Numbered from the stretch's first letter, positions 53,327-63,500 are shown. The stretch: 64,000 nt of DNA from Stappia sp. (GCA_002722295.1 PBLF01000030.1:62001-126000); one strand, 5' to 3'. Notes: generated by a model not told the origin, from the sequence alone. Made by a program: numbers and translations.

Positions 53327-54315
53327 TGCGAGGGACTCCTGTCGGATGTTTCCGGCCGGCTGCCAAGTGTCATGGCGGCAACGGCGTCGACGACCCCGTC
53401 GGCCAGCGGCAGTTGGGGATCGGCATAGGTGGCAAGATTGGCGGCACGGTCTGCCGGCGCCTGCTTGAACACATGGTTGGCGCCCCCGATGCGGACGAGC
53501 CGGGCGGCGGGGCGTGCGCCTACGAGTTCTTCGGCGTCCGCCATGGTGACCTGCAGGTCGGTATCGCCCTGCAGGATCAGGACGGGGAGATCGATGCCGG
53601 CAATCATCCGGCGTGGGTCATGCGCCAGAAGGTCAATCAGATAGGGCTGCACCGACGGACGGAATATGGCCGCGAGATAGGGCGCCGTTTCGTCGACCTT
53701 TGTCGGACGCCCCGCCTCGAGTGCGGTCAGGATCGCCTCGACCTTCGCCAGTATCGACGCGCGTTGCGGACCGTCCGGCAGAGCTGCCTCGAACTGCTCG
53801 CGAAGCATGATGCCAAGAGGCCGCCCCGGCGTCGCCGCCAGCATGAGGCCGCAAATGCCCGCCGGATCGGCCTGCGCCGTTTTCAGGGCCACCAGTCCGC
53901 CCTCGCTGTGGCCGAGCAGCCAGACGCAAGGGGTGCCGGTGCGGGCGCGGATCGCCGAGATCCAGTTTCGGGTGTCCCGGGCGTAGTCGGCGAGCGTCAC
54001 GTTCTCGGGATCGGCAACCGCTTCGCTGCTGCCGTGCAGTCCGCGCTTGTCGACACGCACCGAGGTGATGCCACGGGCCGCCAGCGCCTCCGCAAGGAGC
54101 CGGAGCGTTGCCGCCCGGATCCGGGGCAACTGGTTCCCGTCGCGATCGCCCGGACCGGATCCGGGGATCATGAGCACCACGGGCGCGTCGGCCGTCGCAG
54201 GCCCGGCCAGCGTGCCGCGCAGCGGGCCTTGCGGTCCGGGCGCCTCGATCCCGGATGCCGTGGCGGGCATCGCGGTGCAAAGCGCAAGTGTCATGGCAAG
54301 GGCAGCTCGAAGCAT
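53323..54315 (-). CDS. Secreted alpha/beta hydrolase
   Basis: A 330-residue protein with a signal peptide (MLRAALAMTLALCTAMPATAS). It has the alpha/beta-hydrolase fold: VVLMIPGSGPGDRDGNQLP (oxyanion region), RVDKRGLHGSS, and the nucleophile Ser in VWLLGHSEGGLVALKTA; the Asp is in LILQGDTDLQV and the His in GGANHVFKQAP. Being inside the fructose operon with 4-bp overlap to the kinase and 10 bp after the ABC gene, it may release sugar from an ester or be a periplasmic dienelactone-like enzyme. The substrate is unknown. Confidence 0.85.
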   Translation of the reverse strand: MLRAALAMTLALCTAMPATASGIEAPGPQGPLRGTLAGPATADAPVVLMIPGSGPGDRDGNQLPRIRAATLRLLAEALAARGITSVRVDKRGLHGSSEAVADPENVTLADYARDTRNWISAIRARTGTPCVWLLGHSEGGLVALKTAQADPAGICGLMLAATPGRPLGIMLREQFEAALPDGPQRASILAKVEAILTALEAGRPTKVDETAPYLAAIFRPSVQPYLIDLLAHDPRRMIAGIDLPVLILQGDTDLQVTMADAEELVGARPAARLVRIGGANHVFKQAPADRAANLATYADPQLPLADGVVDAVAAMTLGSRPETSDRSPSQ

Positions 54316-54324
54316 CCGGTCCTC

Positions 54325-55104
54325 TTATGCGGCGGCCGCCGTTGGCGGTTCCATCGCGCCGGTCATGATTGCCACCGCGTCGGACATGGAGAAGTCCTGC
54401 GGTCTGATGACACAGGCACGACGGCCGAGACGGTGGATGTGGATACGGTCCGCGACCTCGAAGACGTGCGGCATGTTGTGCGAGATCAGCACGATGGGCA
54501 GGCCGCGCGCCTTCACGTCGCGGATCAGGTCGAGAACCCGGCGGCTTTCCTTGACGCCGAGTGCCGCGGTGGGTTCGTCCATGATGACGACCTTGGAGCC
54601 GAAGGCCGCGGCACGTGCCACGGCCACGCCCTGGCGCTGGCCGCCGGACAGGGTCTCCACGGCCTGGTTGATGTTCTGGATCGTCATCAGGCCGAGGTCG
54701 GAGAGCTTTTCGCGCGCGATCCGTTCCATGGCCTTGCGGTCGAGCTTGCCGAAAAAACGACCCAGAACGCCTGGAGTCCGCAGTTCCCTGCCCATGAAGA
54801 GGTTGTCGGCGATGGAAAGCGCGGGGGACAGGGCAAGGTTCTGGTAGACCGTCTCGATGCCCGCGCGCCGGGCGTGCATCGGCGAGGTGAAGTGGACGGG
54901 CCGGCCCTCGAGCCGGATTTCGCCCTCGTCCGGCACGACGGCGCCGGAAATCGCCTTGATGAGGGTCGATTTGCCCGCACCGTTGTCGCCGATCACGGCA
55001 AGGATTTCGCCGGGGTAGAGGTCAAAGTCGGTGCGGTCGATGGCGACGACCCGGCCGTAGCGCTTGACGAGGCCGCGGGCGGTCAGGATCGGTTCTGCGG
55101 TCAT
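54325..55104 (-). CDS. frcA: Fructose-type sugar ABC transporter, ATP-binding protein
   Basis: A 259-residue ABC ATPase with one nucleotide-binding domain. Walker A is AVIGDNGAGKSTLIKA, the signature VETLSGGQRQGVAVARAAA, Walker B VVIMDEPTAALG and the switch His in VLISHNMPHVFEVAD. Single-domain ATPases in the CUT2 sugar class, otherwise double-domain, are a feature of FrcA of Sinorhizobium. The ATG overlaps the permease stop by 4 bp. It powers FrcC-mediated uptake, by inference of fructose (also ribose and mannose in S. meliloti). Confidence 0.92.
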   Translation of the reverse strand: MTAEPILTARGLVKRYGRVVAIDRTDFDLYPGEILAVIGDNGAGKSTLIKAISGAVVPDEGEIRLEGRPVHFTSPMHARRAGIETVYQNLALSPALSIADNLFMGRELRTPGVLGRFFGKLDRKAMERIAREKLSDLGLMTIQNINQAVETLSGGQRQGVAVARAAAFGSKVVIMDEPTAALGVKESRRVLDLIRDVKARGLPIVLISHNMPHVFEVADRIHIHRLGRRACVIRPQDFSMSDAVAIMTGAMEPPTAAAA

Positions 55105-56177
55105 GCGGACACCTTTCTGATCCATTGGTCGATGGCGACGGCGGAGATGATGAGCACGCCGATGAGCAGGTAGGTCCACTGCGGATCCGTGCCCACAAGG
55201 CGAAGTCCGAGCGAGAAGACGCCGACGATGAGCGCGCCGAACAGCATGCCGAGGACCGAGCCGCGACCGCCGAACAGCGAAATGCCGCCGATCACCACGG
55301 CCGTGATGGATTCGATGTTGGTGAACTGGCCGGATGTCGGGGAGACGGAGCCAAGCCGGCCGATCAGTGCCCAGCCGGCAAAGGCGCAGATGAGTCCGGC
55401 GAGCGTGTAGACCGAGATGCGGATGCGGGCCACGCGCACGCCGGCAAGCTCGGCCGCATCCGGATCGTCGCCGATGGCATAGACGTGGCGCCCCCAGGCC
55501 GTCTGGGTGAGCAGGTAGTTGAGCAGCAGCACCAGCAGGAACAGTCCGATCACGCCATAGGTGAAGACCGCGCCGCCAATGATCACCTTCTCGCCCAGGA
55601 ACTGGAGGATCGGCGCCTGGGCCTCGATGTCCTGGCTTCGGATGGTCTCGTTGGCGGAATAGAGGAAGTTGGTCGCCAGAACGATCTGCCACATGCCGAG
55701 CGTGACGATGAAGGGGGGCAGGCGCATCAGCGCCACGAGGCTTCCGTTTATGAAGCCGCACAGCGCGCCGCAGGCGAGACCGCACAGGAGCGCCAGTTCG
55801 GCCGGCAAGCCGTAGCGGAACGTGAACTGGCCCATCACCACGGACGAGAGCACCATGATCGCCCCCACCGACAGGTCGATGCCGGCGGTCAGGATGACCA
55901 GGCTCTGCGCACAGCCGACGATGCCGACAATGGCAACCTGCTGCAGGATCAGCGTCAGCGCGAAAGGCGAAAAGAACTTGCCGCCCAGCGTCAGTCCGAA
56001 GATCGCGACGGATATCACAAGCACGATCAGCGGCACGAACTCCGGCCGGGCATGCAGCTTGTGCTGGATCCGGTCGAGCAGCGAATGCCTGTGGTCGTCG
56101 AAGGCGGCGACCGTGTCCGGCCCGCTGTTCCGGGAACTGTCGGGAGAGTGGGCCTCCCGGCTCTCGGCTTCGCTCAT
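55101..56177 (-). CDS. frcC: Fructose-type sugar ABC transporter, permease
   Basis: A 358-residue permease of the RbsC/FrcC class. After a 50-residue polar N-terminus come about ten hydrophobic segments, starting FVPLIVLVISVAIFGLTLGG, and the family blocks LTAGIDLSVGAIMVLSSVVM and VFTYGVIGLFLLVLLLNYLL. GDDPDAAELAGVRVARIRIS is the cytoplasmic coupling loop. ATG 56177 has GGGAGG upstream. It is between the binding protein and ATPase genes. Confidence 0.92.
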   Translation of the reverse strand: MSEAESREAHSPDSSRNSGPDTVAAFDDHRHSLLDRIQHKLHARPEFVPLIVLVISVAIFGLTLGGKFFSPFALTLILQQVAIVGIVGCAQSLVILTAGIDLSVGAIMVLSSVVMGQFTFRYGLPAELALLCGLACGALCGFINGSLVALMRLPPFIVTLGMWQIVLATNFLYSANETIRSQDIEAQAPILQFLGEKVIIGGAVFTYGVIGLFLLVLLLNYLLTQTAWGRHVYAIGDDPDAAELAGVRVARIRISVYTLAGLICAFAGWALIGRLGSVSPTSGQFTNIESITAVVIGGISLFGGRGSVLGMLFGALIVGVFSLGLRLVGTDPQWTYLLIGVLIISAVAIDQWIRKVSA

Positions 56178-56281
56178 CTGGCCCTCCCAGGGACGTTGAT
56201 TGCGCGGCGCGTGCCGCATCCGGGGCCCCGCGGATCGGCACATGCCTCTCTGCGGGACCGTGTTTCAGGATGCGACGGGGC

Positions 56282-57298
56282 TCAGCCCCAGCACTTGTCC
56301 AGGCCTTCCTTCGTGTCGATCGAGGGCACTCCCTCCACAGGCTTGTCGGTCACGAGCGCCACGCCGGTGTCGAAGAAGTTCTTGCCCGGCGTCGGCTCGG
56401 GCTTGTTGCCCGTGTCGGCGTAGGTCTTGATCGCCTCGATCCCGAGCGATGCCATCAGCAGCGGATACTGCTGGGAGGTCGCGCCGATGACGCCGTCGGC
56501 CACGTTCCTCACGCCCGGACAACCGCCGTCGACGGAGACGATCAGCACGTCGCTTTCGCGACCCATCGCCTTGAGCGCCTCGTAGGCGCCCGCCGCCGCC
56601 GGCTCGTTGATCGTGTAGACCACGTTGATGGCCGGATCCTTGGTGAGAAGGTTCTCCATCGCGGTGCGCCCGCCTTCCTCGTTTCCGGCGGTGACGTCGT
56701 TGCCGACGATGCGCGGATCGTCCTCGTCACCCCAGCGGCCGGGGTCCTTCACGTCGATGCCGAAGCCGGTGAGGAAGCCCTGGTCGCGCAGGACGCCGAC
56801 CGACGGCTGGCTGACGGCGAGATCGAGCATGGCGATCTTCGCGTCGGCGGCCGCGTCGCCAAGGCTTTCCCTGGCCCACTGGCCGATCAGTTCGCCGGCC
56901 TTGAAGTTGTCGGTGGCGAATGTCGCGTCGGCGGCGTCAATCGGCTGGAGCGGCGTGTCGAGGGCGATCACCAGGATGCCGGCATCACGTGCCTGCTGGA
57001 CGCTGTCCACGATGGCCTGGGTGTCCGATGCGGTGAGAAGGATGCCCTTCGCCTGATCGGCGATGCAGGTCTCGATGGCCGCCACCTGGCTTTCGTGGTC
57101 GCCGTCGATCTTTCCGGCATAGGACTTGAGCTCGATGCCGAGTTCGGCGGCCTTGGCGGTCGCGCCTTCCTTCATCTTGACGAAGAAGGGGTTGGTATCG
57201 GTCTTGGTGACAAGGCAGGCGGTTATGTCGGCCGCCATGGCCGGGCTCGCCGAGGCAAGGGCCAGAAAGGTTCCTGCGAGCATCAACTTGCGAAGCAT
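56282..57298 (-). CDS. frcB: Fructose-type sugar ABC transporter, periplasmic binding protein
   Basis: A 338-residue periplasmic-binding-protein-like I family protein. Signal peptide residues 1-22 ([20 protein letters not shown], cleavage after MAA). [20 protein letters not shown] and [20 protein letters not shown] with [19 protein letters not shown] are typical of the FrcB group. GGGAGGAG precedes ATG 57298. It is transcribed after frcR and before frcC, and 104 bp separate it from the permease, room for an intercistronic hairpin that adjusts subunit ratios. Confidence 0.93.
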   Translation of the reverse strand: MLRKLMLAGTFLALASASPAMAADITACLVTKTDTNPFFVKMKEGATAKAAELGIELKSYAGKIDGDHESQVAAIETCIADQAKGILLTASDTQAIVDSVQQARDAGILVIALDTPLQPIDAADATFATDNFKAGELIGQWARESLGDAAADAKIAMLDLAVSQPSVGVLRDQGFLTGFGIDVKDPGRWGDEDDPRIVGNDVTAGNEEGGRTAMENLLTKDPAINVVYTINEPAAAGAYEALKAMGRESDVLIVSVDGGCPGVRNVADGVIGATSQQYPLLMASLGIEAIKTYADTGNKPEPTPGKNFFDTGVALVTDKPVEGVPSIDTKEGLDKCWG

Positions 57299-57343
57299 GA
57301 TGTGGTCTCCTCCCACGTTTGCTGTTGCGGTGCGGCCGTGCCG

Positions 57344-58645
57344 TTATGCGCTTCGGCCACCGCGCGCGCCGAGGGGGTGCCGGCTCCCATCCGGCTTGTC
57401 CTCGGAGGCTCCCTGATCCGCCTCGCGCCCGGTCAGGATCGCGGCGCGTGGCGAGTAGTTGAAGAAAATCGGCAGGTTGGCGGCCCCTGCCGCTCCGGCG
57501 TCCGGGCCGAAGGATCCGCGCATCAGGCGCGGCGGGGTGCGCGCCTCGGGCGCCGCCTCGGCAAGGGAGGCCGCAAGCGCGTCCAGCAGGCGCTGGCACA
57601 GGCCGCCGTCGACGTCGAAGTCGATGACCACCAGCGGAACGTCCAGCACGGAAATCGCCGACCAGATCGCCGGTGTCAGCGCCGCGACACAGTCGGCGAT
57701 CCATTCGCCGACGGCGGGGTGTCCGTTGGAGATCACCGCCTCCAGCTCTTCCCGGGTTTCCGCCTTCACGCCATGGAAGGCGAGGTGGCGGCGCAGCGCG
57801 ACGATGGAGGCGCGCGTGAGCAGGATGTCCGTTTGCCCCTTGCGCGGCGGAGGCGCCGAGGGAAGCGTGGAGGCGGGAACCTGGATCATGGCGACGTCAC
57901 CGGCGTTGCCGCTCACGCCGTGCAGGCTGTCTCCGCCGCAGATCACGCCGCCGCCGATGGCCGGGCCGAGGAAGAGATAGAGGAAGTCGTCTTCCGTCTG
58001 GCCGATGCCGGAGAAAAGCTCGGCGATCGAGGCGGCCGTTCCGTCGTTCTCGAAAACCACCGGAAACCCGGCCCTGTCTTCCAGCATCGCCTTGAAGTCG
58101 ATGCCCTCCCAGGGGGCAAAGCAGTCGGCGGGAAGTCCCAGTTCGGGAAGCCACGCCCCGAGATTGAACGGCATGGCGAGCCCCACGCCCGTGATCCGCT
58201 CGCGCTCCTCTGGCGCGACCAGCGGCAGAAGGTCCTCGATGTCCTTGCCCACCAGTGCAACGGCTTCCTCGGGGGCGGGAAGAATGCGGTCGTGCGAGCG
58301 TCTGCCGATGATACGGCCGGAAAAGTCCGCAAGAACGGTTTCGATGGAGGTCCGGTCAAGGCGCACGCCAAAGCCGAAGGCGCCGCTCGCCGCGATCCTG
58401 AGCATGGTGGCCGGCTGGCCCCGTCCGCCGCTGTGGCGCTTGCCGAGCGTTTCGATCATGCCGGCGTCGGCAAGCTCGTGGATGATGCCGCCGATCGCGG
58501 CATTGGTCAGTTGGGCGAGGCGTGCGAGGTCGGCCTTGGAGGCTTCGCCGACACGACGCAGGACCTGAAGCACAAGGCGCTCATTGTAGCGCCTGAGCTG
58601 CACGGAATTCGATCCCTGTCCGACGAGTGGGCGTTTGTGCAACAA
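57344..58645 (-). CDS. frcR: ROK-family transcriptional regulator of the fructose operon
   Basis: A 433-residue repressor. The N-terminal winged helix reads YNERLVLQVLRRVGEASKAD, LARLAQLTNAAIGGIIHELADAGMI. The ROK sugar-binding domain has GVGLAMPFNLGAWLP and FLYLFLGPAIGGGVICGG. The zinc-binding CxCG motif typical of the family is not visible, and the C-terminal 60 residues are a polar extension. Position before frcBCA matches frcR in Sinorhizobium meliloti. It is divergent from ade with a 265-bp AT-rich gap. Confidence 0.88.
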   Translation of the reverse strand: MLHKRPLVGQGSNSVQLRRYNERLVLQVLRRVGEASKADLARLAQLTNAAIGGIIHELADAGMIETLGKRHSGGRGQPATMLRIAASGAFGFGVRLDRTSIETVLADFSGRIIGRRSHDRILPAPEEAVALVGKDIEDLLPLVAPEERERITGVGLAMPFNLGAWLPELGLPADCFAPWEGIDFKAMLEDRAGFPVVFENDGTAASIAELFSGIGQTEDDFLYLFLGPAIGGGVICGGDSLHGVSGNAGDVAMIQVPASTLPSAPPPRKGQTDILLTRASIVALRRHLAFHGVKAETREELEAVISNGHPAVGEWIADCVAALTPAIWSAISVLDVPLVVIDFDVDGGLCQRLLDALAASLAEAAPEARTPPRLMRGSFGPDAGAAGAANLPIFFNYSPRAAILTGREADQGASEDKPDGSRHPLGARGGRSA

Positions 58646-58910
58646 GGTGTCCTCCTGGGCTGGATCGCGCCCGGCGCGATAGGTCCTGAGCGATGACCAG
58701 CCCTCTGCTCCATATTATTTTTATTTGATTTATGAAATTGGAGATTGCGTGGCGGTCTGTCAAACGAAATCGTTGCTGCGCCGCAACGGCGGTACCCCTT
58801 GTCCGTTGCGAAGGCGTCTGGCGGCGAGGCCGTGCGTCGTGCAAAGCTGCCGTCGGCGGGGCGGTGACGCCCCGCGCGTGGATTCGAGACTTGCCGAACG
58901 GGAGGGCCAC

Positions 58911-60647
58911 ATGGCCGCTGCGACGAATTTCGGGCCTGGAGAAGAGGGCAGGCGAGAGCTTGCGCGCGCCATCGCCGTCGGGCGCGGCGAGGAGCCGGCG
59001 GACCTCGTGGTGCGCGATGCGGATCTGTTCTCGGTCGTGGACGGATCCCTGACACGAACCGACATCGCGGTCGTTGGCGACCGGATCGTGGGAACGCATG
59101 GACGATACGAGGGCGCGCGAGTGCTCGACGCGGCGGGGCGCGTGGTGGTGCCCGGTTTCATCGACACGCATCTTCACGTCGAATCCTCCCTGGTCACACC
59201 GCTCGAGTTCGACCGGTGCGTCCTCCCTCACGGGATCACGACTGCAATCTGTGATCCTCATGAGATTGCCAATGTACTCGGAAGTGGGGGAATCCGCTAT
59301 TTTCTCGAGGCAAGTTCCCTTACGGCAATGGATCTTAGGGTAAATCTTTCGTCCTGCGTGCCGGCGACCGCTTTCGAGACCGCCGGCGCGCGGCTCGAGA
59401 TCGACGACCTTCTGCCCATGCGCGATCACCCGGCCGTCATCGGTCTGGCGGAATTCATGAACTTTCCCGGGGTTCTTGCGCGCGACGAGGCGGTGCTTGC
59501 CAAGCTCGCGGCCTTCCAGGGCGGTCATATCGACGGCCATGCGCCGCTTCTGTCCGGGCTCGACCTGAACGGGTATCTCGCGGCCGGCATCCGCACCGAT
59601 CACGAGGCGACGACCGCGGACGAGGCGCGTGAGAAACTCGCCAAGGGCATGACCATCCTCATTCGCGAAGGCTCGGTTTCCAAGGATCTGGACGCGCTTG
59701 CGGAGGTTCTGGGGCCCGATACGTCCGCGTTCCTGTGCCTTTGCACCGATGACCGCAACCCGCTCGATATCGCGGAGGAGGGGCATCTGGACAGCATGAT
59801 CCGCCGCCTGATCGCCGGCGGCGCGCGTCCGCTCGATGCCTATCGGGCCGCGAGCTGGTCGGCGGCGCGGGCCTTCGGCCTGATGGACCGGGGGCAGGTC
59901 GCGCCGGGTTTCCGGGCCGATTTCGTCCTGCTCGACGATTTTCACGACTGTCGCGTCCATCAGGTCGTGGCCGGGGGGCAGGTGGTGGAGGAGGCACTTT
60001 TCGCCAGTCGTCCGCCGCTTGAGCCGGTTGGCCTGGACAGCGTGACCATTCCCTTCGTGACGCCGGAGAGTTTCCGCATCGCTCCGGACGGCGGCAACGA
60101 GCACCCGGTGATCGGCGTGGTTCCAGGACGCATCATCACGGAACATCTGACGCGCACGCTGCCACGCGAGGCAGGGGCGCTTTGCGCCGATCCGGCGAGC
60201 GATGTCGCCAAGGTCGCGGTGGTCGAGCGCCATGGCGTGAACGGCAATATCGGCCTCGGATTCGTCTCCGGCTTCGGGCTCGAGCGCGGCGCGATCGCAT
60301 CCTCGGTCGGTCACGACAGCCACAACATCTGCGTGGTGGGGGCCGACGATGTCTCCATGGCCAGCGCGGTGAAGCGGGTCGCCAAGCTGAAGGGCGGCTT
60401 CGTCGTCACCGATGTCGAGGAGGTTCTCGCCGAACTCGCGCTTCCGGTCGCGGGATTGATGAGCCTCGCCTCCTTCGAGGAGGTGCGCGATGCGCTTCTG
60501 GACCTGCGCAAGGCGGCGAGGGGGCTTGGCTGCTCGCTGCCGGAACCGTTCCTCCAGGTCGCCTTTCTGCCGCTTCCGGTGATTCCGCATCTCAAGATCA
60601 CCGACAAGGGGCTTTTCGACGTCGACCGGTTCGCGCTGATTGGCTGA
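58911..60647 (+). CDS. ade: Adenine deaminase
   Basis: A 578-residue amidohydrolase converting adenine to hypoxanthine and ammonia. The metal site shows [18 protein letters not shown] and [28 protein letters not shown] and [16 protein letters not shown] follow. The C-terminal half has [12 protein letters not shown] and [19 protein letters not shown] of this family. ATG 58911 has GGGAGG 5 nt upstream; the in-frame region before it is not family-like. It probably serves purine salvage or adenine use as nitrogen source. Confidence 0.94.
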   Translation: MAAATNFGPGEEGRRELARAIAVGRGEEPADLVVRDADLFSVVDGSLTRTDIAVVGDRIVGTHGRYEGARVLDAAGRVVVPGFIDTHLHVESSLVTPLEFDRCVLPHGITTAICDPHEIANVLGSGGIRYFLEASSLTAMDLRVNLSSCVPATAFETAGARLEIDDLLPMRDHPAVIGLAEFMNFPGVLARDEAVLAKLAAFQGGHIDGHAPLLSGLDLNGYLAAGIRTDHEATTADEAREKLAKGMTILIREGSVSKDLDALAEVLGPDTSAFLCLCTDDRNPLDIAEEGHLDSMIRRLIAGGARPLDAYRAASWSAARAFGLMDRGQVAPGFRADFVLLDDFHDCRVHQVVAGGQVVEEALFASRPPLEPVGLDSVTIPFVTPESFRIAPDGGNEHPVIGVVPGRIITEHLTRTLPREAGALCADPASDVAKVAVVERHGVNGNIGLGFVSGFGLERGAIASSVGHDSHNICVVGADDVSMASAVKRVAKLKGGFVVTDVEEVLAELALPVAGLMSLASFEEVRDALLDLRKAARGLGCSLPEPFLQVAFLPLPVIPHLKITDKGLFDVDRFALIG

Positions 60648-60668
60648 CGGGCACGCGGAATTTTAACG

Positions 60669-60683
60669 TTGACGTAAACGGAA
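60669..60683. promoter_or_regulatory. Candidate MerR-type site upstream of fadD
   Basis: TTGACGTAAACGGAA resembles half-conserved TTGACGTnAACGTnAA sites of LiuR-like MerR regulators that control fatty acid and branched-chain catabolism genes in proteobacteria. It lies 196 bp before the fadD start. The same sequence could serve as a -35 box. The call is tentative. Confidence 0.3.
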
Positions 60684-60878
60684 CCTCTGGCGATTGTCGA
60701 GGCAGGGTCTGTGTTGCCGGCGGGAGGAGACGCGTCGGGGATGCGACTGCAAGCATTGCGCTCGGCTCCATCCGGCACGACATTGGTTGGAAGGGCTCCG
60801 TGCGCGACTGGCCGGGTGCCCGGGTCGGGCGTGCCGGCACGACAAAGAGGACGCGAAGCCGTCCCGGGAGGAAACATC

Positions 60879-62531
60879 TTGAGCGAACCGCAGGTCTGGC
60901 TTGCCGCCTTTCGTCCCCAGCCCCTTCACACCTATCTCGACGAGGCCGTGCGCGCCCATGGCGACCGGCCGGCCGTCGACTTCATGGGCAAGGGGTGGAG
61001 CTATTCGGAGATCGGGGCGATGGCCGACCGGGTCGCGGCCGGTCTCCAGGCCCAGGGGATCGCCAAGGGGGACAAGGTCGGTCTCTGCCTGCCGAATACG
61101 CCCTACTATCCGGTGTTCTATTTCGCCACGCTGAAGATCGGCGCCGTCGTCGTGAACTTCAACCCGCTTTACGTGGAGCGCGAGATCGAGGCGCAGGCGC
61201 GTGACGCGGGCGTGCGCGTCATGGTCACGATGGATCTCAAGGTCATCTACGACAAGGTGGAGGCGGTGCGCCGCTCCGGCGGGCTGGACACGATCATCGT
61301 CTGCCCCATGGCCGATATCCTGCCGCAGCCGAAGAAGCTCCTGTTCCAGCTCTTCAAGGGCGGCGACCGGGCGAGCATTCCCAGCGACGGCGCACATCCG
61401 AAGTACGACGAACTGACCTCGCGCGGGGCAACGCCGCACATCCCCGGGATCGTGCCCGAGCAGGACGTGGCGGTGCTGCAATACACCGGCGGCACCACCG
61501 GCACGCCGAAGGCGGCCATGCTCACCCATGCCAATCTGTCGGCCAACATCGAACAGATGCGGGCCCTCTTCCACATGGCTGTGCCGGGCCGCGAACGGAT
61601 GCTGTGCGTGCTGCCGTTCTTCCACGTCTTTGCAATGACGGTGGCGCAGAACCTCTCTGTCGCCATCGGCGCGGAAATGGTTCTCATGCCGCGCTTCGAA
61701 CTGAAGGCGCTGCTCGATACGATCAGGCGCAAGTCGATCACGCTGTTTCCCGGCGTTCCGACGCTGTTCACCGCAATCAACACCGGCACGATCACGCCGA
61801 AATACGATCTTACCTCGATCAAGCTGTGCATTTCCGGCGGCGCGCCGCTTCCCGTGGAAGTGAAGGAACAGTTCGAGACGCTGACCGGCTGCATGCTGGT
61901 GGAGGGCTACGGGCTGACGGAGGCCTCTCCCGTGGTCGCGGTGAACCCCTTCGACGAGCGCAGGCGTGCCGGGTCCATCGGCTATCCTCTGCCCGGCACC
62001 ACGATCACCTTCCACTCGCTGGACGACCCCGACGTGGAGATGCCGGCGGGCGAAAAGGGAGAACTGGTCGTGCGCGGGCCACAGGTCATGGCCGGCTACT
62101 ATCAGCGCGAGCACGAGACCGGTCTGGCGCTGCGCAATGGCGCGCTGCATACGGGCGACGTCGGATACCGGGACGAGGACGGCTTCATCTTCCTGGTCGA
62201 CCGGATCAAGGATCTGATCCTGTGTTCGGGCTACAACGTCTATCCGCGCATGATCGAGGACGCGATCTACCGCCATCCGGCCGTGGAGGAGGCCATCGTG
62301 ATTGCCATTCCCGATGCTTATCGCGGGCAGGCGCCGAAGGCATTCGTGAAACTTCGTCCCGGCGAGAGCGTGAACGAGGAGGAGATGAAGACCTTCCTCA
62401 AGGACCACCTGTCCCGGATCGAGATGCCCCAGGCGGTGGAGTTCCGGGATGCGCTGCCCAAGACCATGGTCGGAAAGCTGTCGAAGAAGGAACTCGTCGC
62501 GGAAGAGGCGGACAGGCACGACGTGTCCTGA
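60879..62531 (+). CDS. fadD: Long-chain fatty acid CoA ligase
   Basis: A 550-residue AMP-forming ligase that activates fatty acids for beta-oxidation. The P-loop-like motif is LQYTGGTTGTPKAAMLTHAN, then LVEGYGLTEASPVVAVNP and LHTGDVGYRDEDGFIFLVDR with the signature KDLILCSGYNVYPRMIED. The C-terminal Lys is in PKTMVGKLSKKEL. The likely start is TTG 60879 with GGGAGG 7 nt upstream; no ATG lies near. A TTG start in a housekeeping gene is uncommon and may limit expression. Confidence 0.93.
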   Translation: MSEPQVWLAAFRPQPLHTYLDEAVRAHGDRPAVDFMGKGWSYSEIGAMADRVAAGLQAQGIAKGDKVGLCLPNTPYYPVFYFATLKIGAVVVNFNPLYVEREIEAQARDAGVRVMVTMDLKVIYDKVEAVRRSGGLDTIIVCPMADILPQPKKLLFQLFKGGDRASIPSDGAHPKYDELTSRGATPHIPGIVPEQDVAVLQYTGGTTGTPKAAMLTHANLSANIEQMRALFHMAVPGRERMLCVLPFFHVFAMTVAQNLSVAIGAEMVLMPRFELKALLDTIRRKSITLFPGVPTLFTAINTGTITPKYDLTSIKLCISGGAPLPVEVKEQFETLTGCMLVEGYGLTEASPVVAVNPFDERRRAGSIGYPLPGTTITFHSLDDPDVEMPAGEKGELVVRGPQVMAGYYQREHETGLALRNGALHTGDVGYRDEDGFIFLVDRIKDLILCSGYNVYPRMIEDAIYRHPAVEEAIVIAIPDAYRGQAPKAFVKLRPGESVNEEEMKTFLKDHLSRIEMPQAVEFRDALPKTMVGKLSKKELVAEEADRHDVS

Positions 62532-62627
62532 ACGTCGCGGGCCGCTTGCCACGCTTGCCAAGGCGCTCTGTTGGCTCCAAAACCGGCAGGTGACGAATTT
62601 TCATCAAGAAGCGGGCGTGACGGCGAC

Positions 62628-63500
62628 ATGACAGGCGAACTGCCGACCTATCTGACGACACGGGAAATGGCGGATCTCCTGCGGGTCAAGGAGCGCAAGA
62701 TCTATGACCTGGCCGCGGCCGGCGAGATTCCGCACAGCCGGGCGACGGGCAAGCTGCTGTTTCCCCGCGATGTGGTGCTTGCCTGGATCGAGAATGCGTC
62801 GGACACGCCTTCTCCCGACGCGGCGCGTCCGACCGTCGTGCTTGGAAGCCATGACCCGCTGCTGGAGTGGGCCCTGCGCGAATCGGGCTCCGGCCTGGCG
62901 GCCTTCTTCGACGGGAGCCTCGACGGCATCGACAGGTTCGAGCACGGCGAGGGGATCGCGGCCGGCCTTCATGTGGTGCAGGACGGCGGGTGGAACACGG
63001 AGGCCGTCTCCGCGCGGTTCCGCTATCGTCCGGCCGTTTTGCTGGAATGGGCCTGGCGCTCGCGCGGTCTGATCGTGCCGCCGGGAAATCCGCAAGGGAT
63101 CACGCGGCTTGCCGACATCGCGGGACGGCGCATGGTGAGCCGCCAGCCGAGCGCGGGCGGACAGCTTCTTCTCGAGCGTCTGTGCGCGGAGGAGGGCATC
63201 GCGCTTCCCGGCACCGAGGCCCCGCTTGCCCGTGACGAGCGCGAGGCGGCGCTTGCCGTTCTCGACGGACGCGCCGAGGCGGCCTTCGGGCTGGAGGCAT
63301 CAGCGCATCAGTTCAAGCTCGATTTCGTTCCGGTCTGCGAGGAACGCTTCGATCTTCTCGTGTCCCGCCGTGACTGGTTCGAACCGCCGTTCCAGGCGCT
63401 CGTGCGGTTCACCCGCACGCCGGCCTTCGCGGAGATGGCGCGCTCGCTCGGCGGCTACCGGGTCGAGGGGATCTGGACCCCTCATTTCAACGGCTCGTAG
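62628..63500 (+). CDS. HTH regulator fused to binding-protein-like domain
   Basis: A 290-residue protein. Residues 6-55 are an excisionase-type helix-turn-helix (HTH_17): YLTTREMADLLRVKERKIYD, LAAAGEIPHSRATGKLLFPR. Residues about 75-285 are a periplasmic-binding-protein-like fold (PBP_like, related to ModE-adjacent/MoeA-like proteins): GIAAGLHVVQDGGWNTEAVS, RMVSRQPSAGGQLLLERL and LDFVPVCEERFDLLVSR. No signal peptide is present, so it acts in the cytoplasm as a one-component sensor, perhaps of molybdate or a related oxyanion. The ligand is inferred only by family. Confidence 0.85.
   Translation: MTGELPTYLTTREMADLLRVKERKIYDLAAAGEIPHSRATGKLLFPRDVVLAWIENASDTPSPDAARPTVVLGSHDPLLEWALRESGSGLAAFFDGSLDGIDRFEHGEGIAAGLHVVQDGGWNTEAVSARFRYRPAVLLEWAWRSRGLIVPPGNPQGITRLADIAGRRMVSRQPSAGGQLLLERLCAEEGIALPGTEAPLARDEREAALAVLDGRAEAAFGLEASAHQFKLDFVPVCEERFDLLVSRRDWFEPPFQALVRFTRTPAFAEMARSLGGYRVEGIWTPHFNGS

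Noticed and set aside
54325-56241. 638-codon frame suggesting a permease-ATPase fusion
   Set aside because: The upstream part is frcC read in the wrong frame. The true permease is in another frame and overlaps frcA by 4 bp.
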